Positions 6,567-14,042 are shown, numbered from the stretch's first letter. The stretch is 15,425 bases of DNA from an uncultured Verrucomicrobiales bacterium (GCA_937885815.1 CALABM010000177.1:1-15425); one strand, 5' to 3'. Notes: a model not told the origin generated them from the sequence alone. A program made the numbers and translations.

Positions 6567-7631
6567 ATGAAAGTGGATATACAGGGTGAATTATTTGACT
6601 TTTCCGCCGAGCGAGAAGAGCGTCCGGGTGTTCTTATATATCAAAGTGATGCTACGGGGGTGAAATTGGATGTACGCATAGAAGGGGAGACGGTATGGTT
6701 GACCCAACAGCAAATGGCTGAACTATACCAGACGACGAAGCGCAATATCTCCTTGCACATAAACAACATATTGGAAGAACGCGAATTAAATGAAGATGAT
6801 GCGACCCGAATCATCCTGCAATCTCGCATGGAAGGTCGGCGCGAGGTAACGCGCAGCGTGACCTTATACAACCTGGACATGATTATCTCCGTAGGGTATC
6901 GCGTAAAGAGCCTGTTGGCCACACGCTTTCGCCAGTGGGCAACAGCTCGGTTGACGGAATACATCCGCAAGGGATTCACCATGGATGATGCCCGTTTAAA
7001 GGAATTGGGCGGTGGCGGCTACTGGAAAGAGCTGCTGGACCGCATCCGCGATATCCGCTCGTCGGAGAAAGTCATGTTCCGGCAAGTACTGGACCTGTAT
7101 GCCACCAGTGCAGACTACGACCCGAAAAGCGACACCAGCCGCAAATTCTTCAGCATCGTACAGAATAAGTTTCACTATGCAGCCCATGGGCAGACGGCAG
7201 CAGAGGTTATCTACGACCGCGCGGATGCGCATAAGCCGTTTATGGGCTTACAAACATTCAGTGGCTCCTTCCCCATGCTGAAAGATGCACAGATAGCCAA
7301 AAACTACCTGACAGAAGACGAACTGAAAGCTCTGAATAATTTGGTATCCGGTTATTTTGATTTTGCCGAGCTGGCAGCACGGCGTCACCGTGTGATGCGT
7401 ATGGAAGACTACCTGAAGCAGCTGGATAGCCTACTGACAAGCATAGGAGAACAGGTGTTGGAGCACAACGGCCATGTAAGCCATGAGCAGGCCATGCAAA
7501 AAGCTGAGAGGGAATACCGTATCTATCAACAGATTGAGCTGTCACCGGTGGAACGTGACTATTTATTGAGCATTTCTGAGCTCAAACAAACTGCTGTAAT
7601 AGGAAAGAATAAAAAGGATAAGAAATTATAA
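6567..7631 (+). CDS. rhuM: RhuM family protein
   Basis: The 354-residue protein matches the RhuM family, named from a Salmonella pathogenicity island but common inside restriction loci of gut bacteria; its function is unknown. Residues about 40-65 (VWLTQQQMAELYQTTKRNI) look like a helix-turn-helix, followed by the family blocks VTLYNLDMIISVGYRVKS, FRQWATARLTEYIRKGF, and later SRKFFSIVQNKFHYAAHGQTAAEVI and FDFAELAARR. It may bind DNA and act as a regulator or accessory factor of the neighbouring restriction system; that is inference. The gene is bracketed by two copies of a 38-base palindromic element. A TATAAA (6555-6560) ends six bases before the ATG; no Shine-Dalgarno is seen. Confidence 0.9.
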   Translation: MKVDIQGELFDFSAEREERPGVLIYQSDATGVKLDVRIEGETVWLTQQQMAELYQTTKRNISLHINNILEERELNEDDATRIILQSRMEGRREVTRSVTLYNLDMIISVGYRVKSLLATRFRQWATARLTEYIRKGFTMDDARLKELGGGGYWKELLDRIRDIRSSEKVMFRQVLDLYATSADYDPKSDTSRKFFSIVQNKFHYAAHGQTAAEVIYDRADAHKPFMGLQTFSGSFPMLKDAQIAKNYLTEDELKALNNLVSGYFDFAELAARRHRVMRMEDYLKQLDSLLTSIGEQVLEHNGHVSHEQAMQKAEREYRIYQQIELSPVERDYLLSISELKQTAVIGKNKKDKKL

Positions 7632-7671
7632 AATTTTCCACAAAATGCTTTTGCTCAGATAGAAAGAAAAT

Positions 7672-7709
7672 AATCGAACTAGGAAGAAAAACTTCCTAGT
7701 TGGAGAAAA
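7672..7709 (+). repeat. palindromic element copy B, upstream of hsdR
   Basis: Copy B holds a perfect 10-bp inverted repeat, AACTAGGAAG (7677-7686), an A5 loop, and CTTCCTAGTT (7692-7701). It differs from copy A only at 7679 (C for G, which repairs the mismatch in copy A) and 7705 (G for T). The palindrome ends 29 bases before the hsdR start. No T-tract follows, so it is not an ordinary terminator; an operator, RNA hairpin or REP-like repeat is possible. Confidence 0.87.
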
Positions 7710-7730
7710 TGGAAAACACATACAGCGGAA

Positions 7731-10700
7731 ATGAAAGAGAAAGATTTTGAAGCCCACATTGAGGCCGCACTGACGTCGCCCGCGGGCGGGTTGACCAAGG
7801 GCACGGACACATACGACTGCGCCACAGCTCTGTACCGGAACACCTTGCTGAGCTTTGTGCAGGAGACACAGCCCAAAGCGTGGAAGAAGTACACCCGCCT
7901 CGTGACGCGCAACCCGGAGGACGCCTTCATCAAGGCCTTCAACGAGCGCTGCACTAAGGACGGCCTGCTGCATGTGCTGCGCAACGGCTTTGACGCCGTG
8001 GGAGCGCGTTTCCGCGTGTGCTACTTCCGCCCCGAGAGCAACCTGAATGAGGAACACGAGCGCCTGTACCGAGCCAACAAGGTGGAAGTCTACCGCCAAT
8101 GGTACTACAGCGAGACGTGCAAGAACTCGGTGGACATGGTGCTGGTGCTCAACGGCATCCCTGTGTTTGCGCTGGAGCTGAAGAACCAGCTGACCGGGCA
8201 GAACATCGACAATGCCCGCTGGCAGTGGAAAAACGACCGCGACCCGAACGAGCGGTGCTTCGGCTTCAATTTCCGCATCCTGAGCTATTTCTGCGTTGAC
8301 TTGTACGAAGCCTGCATGGCCACGAAGCTGGCGGGCAAGCATACGTACTTCCTGCCATTCAACCAGGGCAGCGCAGGCGCAGGCAAAAACGGTGGCGCGG
8401 GTAACCCCACCGCTGCGGATGGTGATTTTGCCGTATCCTACATCTGGCGCGAGGTGTTCCAACGCGACAGCCTGATGGATATTCTGCACCGCTTCATGAA
8501 CCTTGAGACCAAGGAGGAGGAAGTCATCCGCAAGAACGGCAAGAAGGACAAAGTGGTGACGAAGACACTCATCTTCCCACGCTACCATCAGCTGGACGTT
8601 GTCCGCAAACTCGTGGCACACGTGAAGCAGCACGGCAGCGGCAGCAATTACCTGATTCAGCACAGCGCGGGCAGTGGCAAGTCCAACTCCATCGCATGGG
8701 TGGCCCACCGCCTTTCTACCCTGTTCAATGCGGAGAACCAGCCCATCTTCAGCAGCGTGATTGTGGTGACCGATCGCACTGTGCTGGATGAGCAGCTGCG
8801 TGGTACCATTTCGGGTCATGACCACACCCGCGGTGTGATTGCCGCCATCGATGATGAAAAGACGTCTAAGGATTTGAAGGATGCAATCAATGCCGGAGCC
8901 CGCATCATCATCACCACACTGCAGAAGTTCCCCGTGATTTATCGTGAGGTGATTCACTATGAGGGCCGCCGCTACGGTATCATCATTGACGAGGCGCACT
9001 CCTCGCAAGGCGGCAGTGCTGCGGCCAAGATGAAAGCCGCTCTGGCAGATACCCGCGCCGCGCTGGAGCAATACGCCGAGGAGGAGGAACTGGACGCCGA
9101 AGCCAACGACGCCGAGAACAAGCTGGTGCAGGAAATTCTGAGCCAGGGCAAGCACGATAACCTCTCGTTCTTCGCCTTTACCGCCACGCCAAAGGATACC
9201 ACCTTGCAGCAATTCTGTGAACAGGGGCCGGACGGCAAGTGGCACCCCTTCCACGTATACAGTATGCGTCAGGCCATTGAGGAGGGATTCATCCTCGACG
9301 TGCTGCAGAACTACACCACGTACAAAACCTGCTGCAAGCTCATCCGCACGGTCGAGGAGAACGAAGAAATGGCCAGTAGCAAGGCCGCACGCCTCATACG
9401 CCAATATGCCACGCTGCACCCGGAGAACATCCGGCAGAAGGCAGAAATCATCGTGGAGACCTTCCTTGAAACCACACGCCACAAAATCGGCGGCAAGGGT
9501 AAGATGATGGTGGTGGCATCCTCCCGTCTGGCCGCGGTGCTGTATTTCCGCGCGGTGAAGGCCTATGCCACCGAGCAAGGTTACGCCGACGTGAAGCCCA
9601 TGGTGGCATTCTCCGGCAAGGTTGAGCTGGAAGACGGCGAGGAACTGACCGAGAGCAAGCTCAACGTGCGTGCGGACGGTACGCATATCTCGGAGGCCCA
9701 GACGAAGGAGGAATTCCATAACAACTTCAACATCCTCATCGTGGCAGAGAAGTATCAGACCGGCTTTGATGAAAAGCTGCTGCACACCATGATTGTGGAC
9801 AAGAAGTTGCGCTCTGTAAAGTGCGTGCAGACCCTCTCGCGCCTGAACCGTACCATCTACGGCAAGGAGGATACCTATGTGCTCGACTTCATGAACGACC
9901 ATGAAGAAATCAAGGAGGCCTTCCAGCCTTTCTATCAGGAAACGCTGCTGGAGGGCGACCTGAGCTATGACCTCATTTATCAGACCAAGCGAGACCTGCG
10001 CCAGTTTGAGGTCTACCACGATGACGACGTGGAGAAGGTTGCCGAGGAATACACGCGCCACAGCGAGCAGCAGGAAGCTGCATGTGCCGCGGCCATCACG
10101 AACCTGCTCATACCGGTTATTGGTGATTACAACACCAAACTGAACGAGGATGAACAGTACGAGTTCCGCCGCAAGCTGCGTGCCCTGTGCAAGTGGTATG
10201 CCCACATCGGGCAGATAACGCGCCTGAATGACTTAGAGCTGCACAAAGAATATGTGTTTGCCCGCTACCTCATCAAGGTACTGCCCACTAAACCCGGCGA
10301 ACTTGTAGACATAGAGGGCAAGATTGAGATGGAGTATTACAAGCTGGAGGAAACCGGAAACGGTAGTATTCAGCTGGCCGGTACGGACGGCATTTTGGAA
10401 CCGGGCACGGCCACCGCAGGCGGTGGTGCTACGGACAAAAAGGAGCCGCTCGATGAACTGCTGAACCGTATCAACGAAGCCATGGGCGGCAACTTCACCG
10501 AGGCCAACAAGGTGGCGGCTCGCACCATCTTGGCCGTACTGAAGGAAAACGCCTCGCTGGCTGCATCGGCCCGCAGCTCAAACATGAAGGTGTTCATGGA
10601 TACCATTTTCAAGGATATCTTTGAAAATGCCGCTGCGGATTGTTATGCCATGAGCATGGAGGGCTTCGAGGACCTGATGCAAGACGATAATAAGCGCGAG

Positions 10701-10802
10701 CAGCTTCGCAAGAAGCTGGCCCACGAGCTCTACCTCCAGTTCCGCAGCGAATACCGCGTAGAAGAAGAAAAGGTGCTGGACGCCGCCGAAGGAGAGGAAT
10801 AA
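7731..10802 (+). CDS. hsdR: type I restriction endonuclease/translocase subunit
   Basis: HsdR is the ATP-driven DNA translocase and nuclease that cuts unmodified DNA when bound to M2S. The 1023-residue protein has the N-terminal PD-(D/E)XK nuclease: D135 in NSVDMVLVLNG and E149-x-K151 in FALELKNQL. The superfamily 2 motor follows: Walker A HSAGSGKS (G314-S318), Walker B DEAH (420-423), motif III FTATP (483-487) and motif VI QTLSRLNR (700-707), then a helical C-terminal region for contact with HsdM. All catalytic motifs look intact, so the enzyme is probably active. It is the last gene of the island, placed after palindromic element B. The bases before the ATG (CAGCGGAA) give only a weak ribosome-binding site. 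Confidence 0.96.
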   Translation: MKEKDFEAHIEAALTSPAGGLTKGTDTYDCATALYRNTLLSFVQETQPKAWKKYTRLVTRNPEDAFIKAFNERCTKDGLLHVLRNGFDAVGARFRVCYFRPESNLNEEHERLYRANKVEVYRQWYYSETCKNSVDMVLVLNGIPVFALELKNQLTGQNIDNARWQWKNDRDPNERCFGFNFRILSYFCVDLYEACMATKLAGKHTYFLPFNQGSAGAGKNGGAGNPTAADGDFAVSYIWREVFQRDSLMDILHRFMNLETKEEEVIRKNGKKDKVVTKTLIFPRYHQLDVVRKLVAHVKQHGSGSNYLIQHSAGSGKSNSIAWVAHRLSTLFNAENQPIFSSVIVVTDRTVLDEQLRGTISGHDHTRGVIAAIDDEKTSKDLKDAINAGARIIITTLQKFPVIYREVIHYEGRRYGIIIDEAHSSQGGSAAAKMKAALADTRAALEQYAEEEELDAEANDAENKLVQEILSQGKHDNLSFFAFTATPKDTTLQQFCEQGPDGKWHPFHVYSMRQAIEEGFILDVLQNYTTYKTCCKLIRTVEENEEMASSKAARLIRQYATLHPENIRQKAEIIVETFLETTRHKIGGKGKMMVVASSRLAAVLYFRAVKAYATEQGYADVKPMVAFSGKVELEDGEELTESKLNVRADGTHISEAQTKEEFHNNFNILIVAEKYQTGFDEKLLHTMIVDKKLRSVKCVQTLSRLNRTIYGKEDTYVLDFMNDHEEIKEAFQPFYQETLLEGDLSYDLIYQTKRDLRQFEVYHDDDVEKVAEEYTRHSEQQEAACAAAITNLLIPVIGDYNTKLNEDEQYEFRRKLRALCKWYAHIGQITRLNDLELHKEYVFARYLIKVLPTKPGELVDIEGKIEMEYYKLEETGNGSIQLAGTDGILEPGTATAGGGATDKKEPLDELLNRINEAMGGNFTEANKVAARTILAVLKENASLAASARSSNMKVFMDTIFKDIFENAAADCYAMSMEGFEDLMQDDNKREQLRKKLAHELYLQFRSEYRVEEEKVLDAAEGEE

Positions 10803-10845
10803 CAGTAAACAACAAGCAGAGCAAATAGACACGCTTTATTTGCGC

Positions 10846-11208
10846 TTACCCGCATCTTTGCCATTTTGCAAGTTCAGCCTGTTGCAAAATCCTGATTTTC
10901 ACATCCTCGGCCGCTCCGTGCAAGAAGACAATCCCGATTTTTGCCATATCTTGGTCAGAAAAATTGGTTTTTAATAAGTTGCATGCAACTTCGCACCTAT
11001 AATCAGCCAAATCACACAGAGTTTCAGCCTCACGGTCGATAGGGTCTGCAAGTTGCGTGTTTGCTGCTAACTTAAACAGGAGCTTTCCCTCAGGAGAAAA
11101 ATCCGGATTACTATCTATAACTGCTTTTTCTAATTTTAACATATCCATTTTATTTAAGGTAGTTGGAGTTAAGCCCGATAAACACTCTCCGTTGAGAGCA
11201 ACAGGCAT
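10846..11208 (-). CDS. hypothetical protein, 120 aa
   Basis: I do not recognise this protein. It is soluble-looking and mainly helical, with no signal peptide or membrane segment, moderately acidic in its middle, with four cysteines (three in the second half) and a C-terminal KWQRCG. It is more AT-rich than hsdR, suggesting accessory origin. The start at 11208 is supported by a near-perfect promoter (TTGACA-16-TAAAAT) whose -10 ends exactly six bases before the ATG, so the mRNA could be leaderless. Methionines at residues 21 and 23 are less favoured alternatives. It converges on hsdR with a 43-base gap and is divergent from the PEP-CTERM gene. As a small gene beside a restriction island it could be a defence or mobile-island accessory, but nothing in the sequence shows this. 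Confidence 0.65.
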   Translation of the reverse strand: MPVALNGECLSGLTPTTLNKMDMLKLEKAVIDSNPDFSPEGKLLFKLAANTQLADPIDREAETLCDLADYRCEVACNLLKTNFSDQDMAKIGIVFLHGAAEDVKIRILQQAELAKWQRCG

Positions 11209-11214
11209 ACCAGC

Positions 11215-11242
11215 ATTTTACAATCGCTTCGCCCTTTGTCAA
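11215..11242 (-). promoter_or_regulatory. promoter of the 120-aa gene, predicting a leaderless mRNA
   Basis: On the minus strand TTGACA (11242-11237) and TAAAAT (11220-11215) are 16 bases apart, 11 of 12 consensus positions. Six bases, GCTGGT, separate the -10 from the ATG, so +1 would fall on the A of the start codon. Confidence 0.7.
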
Positions 11243-11288
11243 GAATTGTTAGAGCTATTCCGATTTTAACAAAAAACAATTAGCCTCT

Positions 11289-11360
11289 ATGAAAAAACTC
11301 CTCAGCTGGCAAGTTTCCGCCTTGCCTGGAGGCAGCAAATATGATAGGATGCCATCATGA
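11289..11360 (+). CDS. possible 23-codon leader ORF overlapping the PEP-CTERM start
   Basis: An ATG at 11289 opens MKKLLSWQVSALPGGSK and continues to a TGA at 11358-11360, which overlaps the next gene's ATG as ATGA. That overlap is the usual sign of translational coupling. There is no Shine-Dalgarno or clear promoter upstream of it, and the putative promoter of the next gene lies inside it, so it may be chance. Confidence 0.2.
   Translation: MKKLLSWQVSALPGGSKYDRMPS
11308..11350 (+). promoter_or_regulatory. candidate promoter and operator-like inverted repeat of the PEP-CTERM gene
   Basis: TTGCCT (11322-11327) and TAGGAT (11345-11350) are 17 bases apart; the -10 is only a 4/6 match and ends six bases before the ATG at 11357. 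The inverted repeat GGCAAG-N7-CTTGCC (11308-11326) overlaps the -35, the position expected for a repressor site. Confidence 0.4.
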
Positions 11361-12139
11361 AGTTTTCACATACTTGTCTTGCGCTGCTTTGTGCAGTGAG
11401 TGTAAGCCCGGTATTACAGGCGGAAGAAGAGTATACTGAACCGACGGGGTACCGCTTCTTCAACTACTGGCAGGATGAGGAAACTGGGGAGTTAGCGGGC
11501 ATAGGAGGTTTATCAAATACCGATAAACTGTATTTCCGCTTGGAAGACGCCTCTGAGTGGTATAGTTATGATGTGGATGTAGATGTATATGATGAGGATG
11601 GCGAATCCCCGGCTTACATGATTCTGGAGGATTTTACGCTTGCTCGAACAGATGCCGCAGGCCGCAGTGTATGGGGCGTGGTAACGGATCAAAATGGTGT
11701 GATACAGGGGGCAACCACAGCTACCGGCGCAAGTGACGGCCAACTGACCTTTGATTTCTCCGGTAGTGCCGTTACCCTGAAAACAGGCGGTGATTATATT
11801 CTGTACTTTGTGGACGCTGATATGGCATCGTACAGCTTTACAATGGGTGATACCCTGACAGCCACCACAACTGAGCTGGGGATAGCCTCTGCTAATTCCG
11901 GCTGGGGTGCGGTATGGGATGATGAGTACCAAGATTGGATTGAGGCAGATCCCGGCATGGAAGAAATCTTTTTCTATTTCTACTGTAACAGCCCGGAATT
12001 AGGATACTCTGAAGGAGCAGACTCCGAACCAGCTCCTGCAGTGAATATTCAGGCCACCGGCGTTGTGCCGGAGCCGGGTACAGCAGCTCTCAGCCTACTG
12101 GCTCTCTCAGGGCTGGCTCTTCGTCGCCGCAGACGCTGA
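11357..12139 (+). CDS. exported PEP-CTERM sorting-domain protein
   Basis: The 260-residue protein has an N-terminal signal peptide (MKFSHTCLALLCAVSVSPVLQA, cleavage likely after QA near residue 22) and an exosortase sorting signal at the C-terminus: VPEPGTAAL, a hydrophobic stretch LSLLALSGLAL, and a terminal RRRRR. Exosortase-type processing is expected to cut at this tail and deliver the protein to the envelope or extracellular matrix. The mature region (about 23-235) is acidic, rich in Asp, Tyr, Thr and Gly, and probably beta-stranded; its specific function is not recognisable. It is monocistronic: divergent from the 120-aa gene and closed by the terminator at 12157-12191. No exosortase gene is in the window. 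The ATG at 11357 fits the signal peptide exactly. Confidence 0.85.
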   Translation: MKFSHTCLALLCAVSVSPVLQAEEEYTEPTGYRFFNYWQDEETGELAGIGGLSNTDKLYFRLEDASEWYSYDVDVDVYDEDGESPAYMILEDFTLARTDAAGRSVWGVVTDQNGVIQGATTATGASDGQLTFDFSGSAVTLKTGGDYILYFVDADMASYSFTMGDTLTATTTELGIASANSGWGAVWDDEYQDWIEADPGMEEIFFYFYCNSPELGYSEGADSEPAPAVNIQATGVVPEPGTAALSLLALSGLALRRRRR

Positions 12140-12156
12140 GTTTCTTAAAACTTCAC

Positions 12157-12191
12157 AAAAAAGCCACAGCATACAACGCTGTGGCTTTTTT
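12157..12191. terminator. bidirectional intrinsic terminator between the PEP-CTERM gene and rtcB
   Basis: AAAAAAGCCACAGC (12157-12170) pairs perfectly with GCTGTGGCTTTTTT (12178-12191) around a 7-base loop. T-tracts appear on both strands, and the convergent gene stops lie 17 bases to the left and 21 bases to the right, so it serves both. Confidence 0.92.
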
Positions 12192-12212
12192 CTGTATTTC
12201 ATGCGCACCATC

Positions 12213-13403
12213 TCACCTGCCCTTCAGGTTGTAAATCTCGGGCAGAACTTCCTGCATATCAACCGCCGGGGCGATGGCGTCACGAATGAGTTCCATGGGC
12301 TTGTAGGCGTCAGGGGCTTCATCTATGGCGTAGGCGAGGCTGGTGGTGAACACGCCGTGGGCGGCCATGTCGGCGGCAGCGGCGGCGGGGTCTATGCAGG
12401 CACGAGCCTCGGCGCGAGTAAGGATTCGCCCGGCGCCGTGCGGTGCGCTGCAGTTCCACTCAGCGTTGCCTCGGCCGGTGCCGATACCGATACCATCTCG
12501 CATGTTAAAGGGGATGACAACGGGCTCACCGGCAGCGGCACGGATAGCGCCCTTGCGCAGCACCATACCCTCGAGGTCGAGATAGTTGTGCATGCTCACC
12601 ATTGCGGAGCCCTCCACATCTTTGAGCACCGGCAGTTTGTGCACATCTGCAAAGTAGCGCGCCACGGCCTCTCGGATAATGAGGTGGTTAAGCCGCGCGA
12701 ACTGCTGGCAGGCATGCACACAGGTGAGGTAATGCTCATAGTGGGCGCAAGCACGATCCAGATAAGCCATCTCCGGAGTACCACCATAGCCCTGCTGTGC
12801 GCGATACTCTGCCGCGAGGTGCTGGTAAAGCTTATTGACACGCAGGCCGAAGTTGCGGGAGCCGCAGTGTATCCCCAGATACACCATTCCGCTGTTCAGG
12901 GATTTATTCAGCGAAATTAAGTGGTTACCACCGCCCAGCGAGCCGAGCTGAGTGAGCGGAGAGATACCGCGCCCCTTCTCGCCGTCTTCAGCCAGAAGGC
13001 GCTCAGCCTCTTCGATAAGCTGCACCGTGTCCTTGAAACGATTGCGGATGCTGCGCAGAGGAAGTGAGGTGCGGTATTCTCCCACACCCACGGCAACATT
13101 GCTGCGTATGTACGCATCAAGCGCGGCAAAGTCAATTTCACCGGGCTCACCTAAGGGGAACAGCGAGACGGTGCAGCCAATGTCTACCCCGAGCATATTC
13201 GGAGAGACGGCACCGGCACTATTGAGCCGCTGGGTAAAGCCCACCACGCAGTTATTGCCGGCGTGCGTATCAGGCATGATGGCGATGATACTGCCCTCAC
13301 TCACCGGGGCAGCCAGGATGTGGTAAATTTGGCGGCGGGTATCGGCGTCAATTTCATCTATCATCACGCGAGCCCGCGCATATTGTCCTTGGATAGTAAT
13401 CAT
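12213..13403 (-). CDS. rtcB: RNA-splicing ligase RtcB
   Basis: RtcB joins RNA 2',3'-cyclic phosphate or 3'-phosphate ends to 5'-OH ends through a GMP-histidine intermediate with Mn2+, in RNA repair. The 396-residue protein is of the shorter bacterial type. In order it shows IMPDTHAG, the metal motif GVDIGC, LGSLGGGNHLISL, HCGSRNFG, YLDLEGMVLRKGAI, and the SAPHGAGR block where H322 is the expected guanylylated histidine, ending with an AIDEAPDAYKPM element near the C-terminus. All catalytic parts seem present. The ATG at 13403 fits family alignments (ITIQGQYARARVMIDEID). No Shine-Dalgarno precedes it and no convincing promoter lies in 13404-13493. No archease or RtcA gene is adjacent. It shares a terminator with the PEP-CTERM gene. 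Confidence 0.95.
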   Translation of the reverse strand: MITIQGQYARARVMIDEIDADTRRQIYHILAAPVSEGSIIAIMPDTHAGNNCVVGFTQRLNSAGAVSPNMLGVDIGCTVSLFPLGEPGEIDFAALDAYIRSNVAVGVGEYRTSLPLRSIRNRFKDTVQLIEEAERLLAEDGEKGRGISPLTQLGSLGGGNHLISLNKSLNSGMVYLGIHCGSRNFGLRVNKLYQHLAAEYRAQQGYGGTPEMAYLDRACAHYEHYLTCVHACQQFARLNHLIIREAVARYFADVHKLPVLKDVEGSAMVSMHNYLDLEGMVLRKGAIRAAAGEPVVIPFNMRDGIGIGTGRGNAEWNCSAPHGAGRILTRAEARACIDPAAAAADMAAHGVFTTSLAYAIDEAPDAYKPMELIRDAIAPAVDMQEVLPEIYNLKGR

Positions 13404-13493
13404 ATTATGGATTTTCTTTTATGGGGTCTTTATTGCATAGGGGTACAGGGCGGGTAGCTCCCGGGGTAGTATGGAGAAGCGCAAAATGTGGGC

Positions 13494-13527
13494 AAAAAAA
13501 CACCGGGAGCCACTGGGTAGCTACCGG
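13494..13527 (-). terminator. intrinsic terminator of the small minus-strand unit
   Basis: On the minus strand CCGGTAGC (13527-13520) pairs with GCTCCCGG (13510-13503) with one mismatch around a 9-base loop, followed after two bases by T7 (13500-13494). It separates the small unit from rtcB. A related string, CCGGGAGC (13464-13457), lies downstream and could pair perfectly with the 3' arm. Confidence 0.72.
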
Positions 13528-13635
13528 ATTGTCTGAAAATCCTGCGGGCTGAAATTACCCGCCGTGTCTATCGGTTTGTCCGACTCATGACGGCGTGCTG
13601 AATGGCACACCGTTCGGACAGTAACGGGTTATTGC
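13528..13635 (-). ncRNA. structured 3' region of a small transcript
   Basis: Read on the minus strand, TGTCCGA (13620-13614) pairs with TCGGACA (13583-13577), enclosing a 9-bp stem ACGGTGTGC (13613-13605)/GCACGCCGT (13598-13590) with a six-base loop and a six-base bulge. One pair of the inner stem is T-G, which pairs as RNA only from the minus strand; the plus strand would have a C-A mismatch. A second hairpin, GCGGG/CCCGC (13562-13558 with 13548-13544), follows, then the terminator. I see no match to tmRNA, RNase P, SRP or 6S RNA. It may be a structured 3' UTR or an sRNA. Confidence 0.5.
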
Positions 13636-13737
13636 TCAGCGCAGTTCCGTCACGGGACCCTCCCAAGTAGGGGGCAGAGTGTTGGCAGTGGCGGTTACAG
13701 CGGTAAGACCCAGAATGATGGCGATTGTCTTGATCAT
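13636..13737 (-). CDS. 33-aa signal-peptide-like small protein
   Basis: A short ORF starts at 13737 with MIKTIAIILGLTAVTATA, a basic start and hydrophobic core ending in an AxA-type site, then a short tail NTLPPTWEGPVTELR to the stop at 13636-13638. If cleaved, only about 15 residues would be released; uncleaved, it would be a small membrane peptide. It is supported by a purine-rich GAAAGGAA about ten bases upstream, one of the few Shine-Dalgarno-like sequences in the window, and by a strong promoter at 13787-13814. It lies between rtcB and pheS on the strand opposite pheS, and is followed by a structured region and a terminator, making a complete transcript of about 287 bases. I do not recognise a family; it resembles entericidin-type small exported peptides in layout but lacks the lipobox cysteine. 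Confidence 0.55.
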   Translation of the reverse strand: MIKTIAIILGLTAVTATANTLPPTWEGPVTELR

Positions 13738-13786
13738 GTTGCTTGTATTCCTTTCGTTATTTTTTACCCCGTATGAGGGCACGGCA

Positions 13787-13814
13787 ATGATACTCTTTTT
13801 TCCTGATACGTCAA
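13787..13814 (-). promoter_or_regulatory. promoter of the small minus-strand unit
   Basis: On the minus strand TTGACG (13814-13809) and TATCAT (13792-13787) are 16 bases apart, 10 of 12 consensus positions. Transcription would start near 13780, leaving about 43 bases before the 33-aa ORF. Together with the pheS promoter this accounts for the gene-free stretch 13738-14087; in 13815-14042 I see only an AT-rich block (13815-13905) and no further supported feature. Confidence 0.65.
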
Positions 13815-14042
13815 GCGTAAATTTGAGAAAAAATAAAAAAAATCAGCCAAAAACAGAAAATAATTAGATAAAAACGCAAAAAAGTTGTAAGAAAACAAAA
13901 AAAACGGCGTATCATGCACGAGCGCGCGAGGAAAAAGCAAACTTTCCCCCGCAGAGAGGCAACTGCGCCACAAAGGCCGCAGACACAGCACCGCGCGGGC
14001 GAATTAAGACACACAGAAGGCGCTCACAGCGTGGCTTTTGGC

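Noticed and set aside
6489..7709. CRISPR array or IS ends suggested by the repeated palindrome
   Set aside because: There are only two copies, 1183 bases apart, with a full RhuM gene between them; there are no regular spacers, cas genes or transposase.
7626..10205. Very long open frame (859 codons) on the minus strand opposite hsdR
   Set aside because: It follows from codon bias of hsdR on the plus strand. Its translation is Leu/Val/His-rich with no recognisable motif, while the plus strand has all HsdR motifs in order.
10821..10843. Hairpin GCAAATA/TATTTGC between hsdR and the 120-aa gene as a terminator
   Set aside because: The stem is AT-rich and 7 bp with a 9-base loop, and no T-tract follows on either strand; the support is too weak.
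12063..12920. 285-codon plus-strand open frame opposite rtcB and overlapping the PEP-CTERM gene end
   Set aside because: It crosses the bidirectional terminator and lies antisense to a fully motif-supported RtcB; the translation is low-complexity Gly/Val/His.
13679..13867. 62-codon hydrophobic plus-strand ORF in the rtcB-pheS interval
   Set aside because: It is antisense to the better supported 33-aa minus-strand ORF and its promoter. Its tail (KNKKNQPKTENN) is a readout of the A-rich spacer, and it has no promoter or ribosome-binding site of its own.
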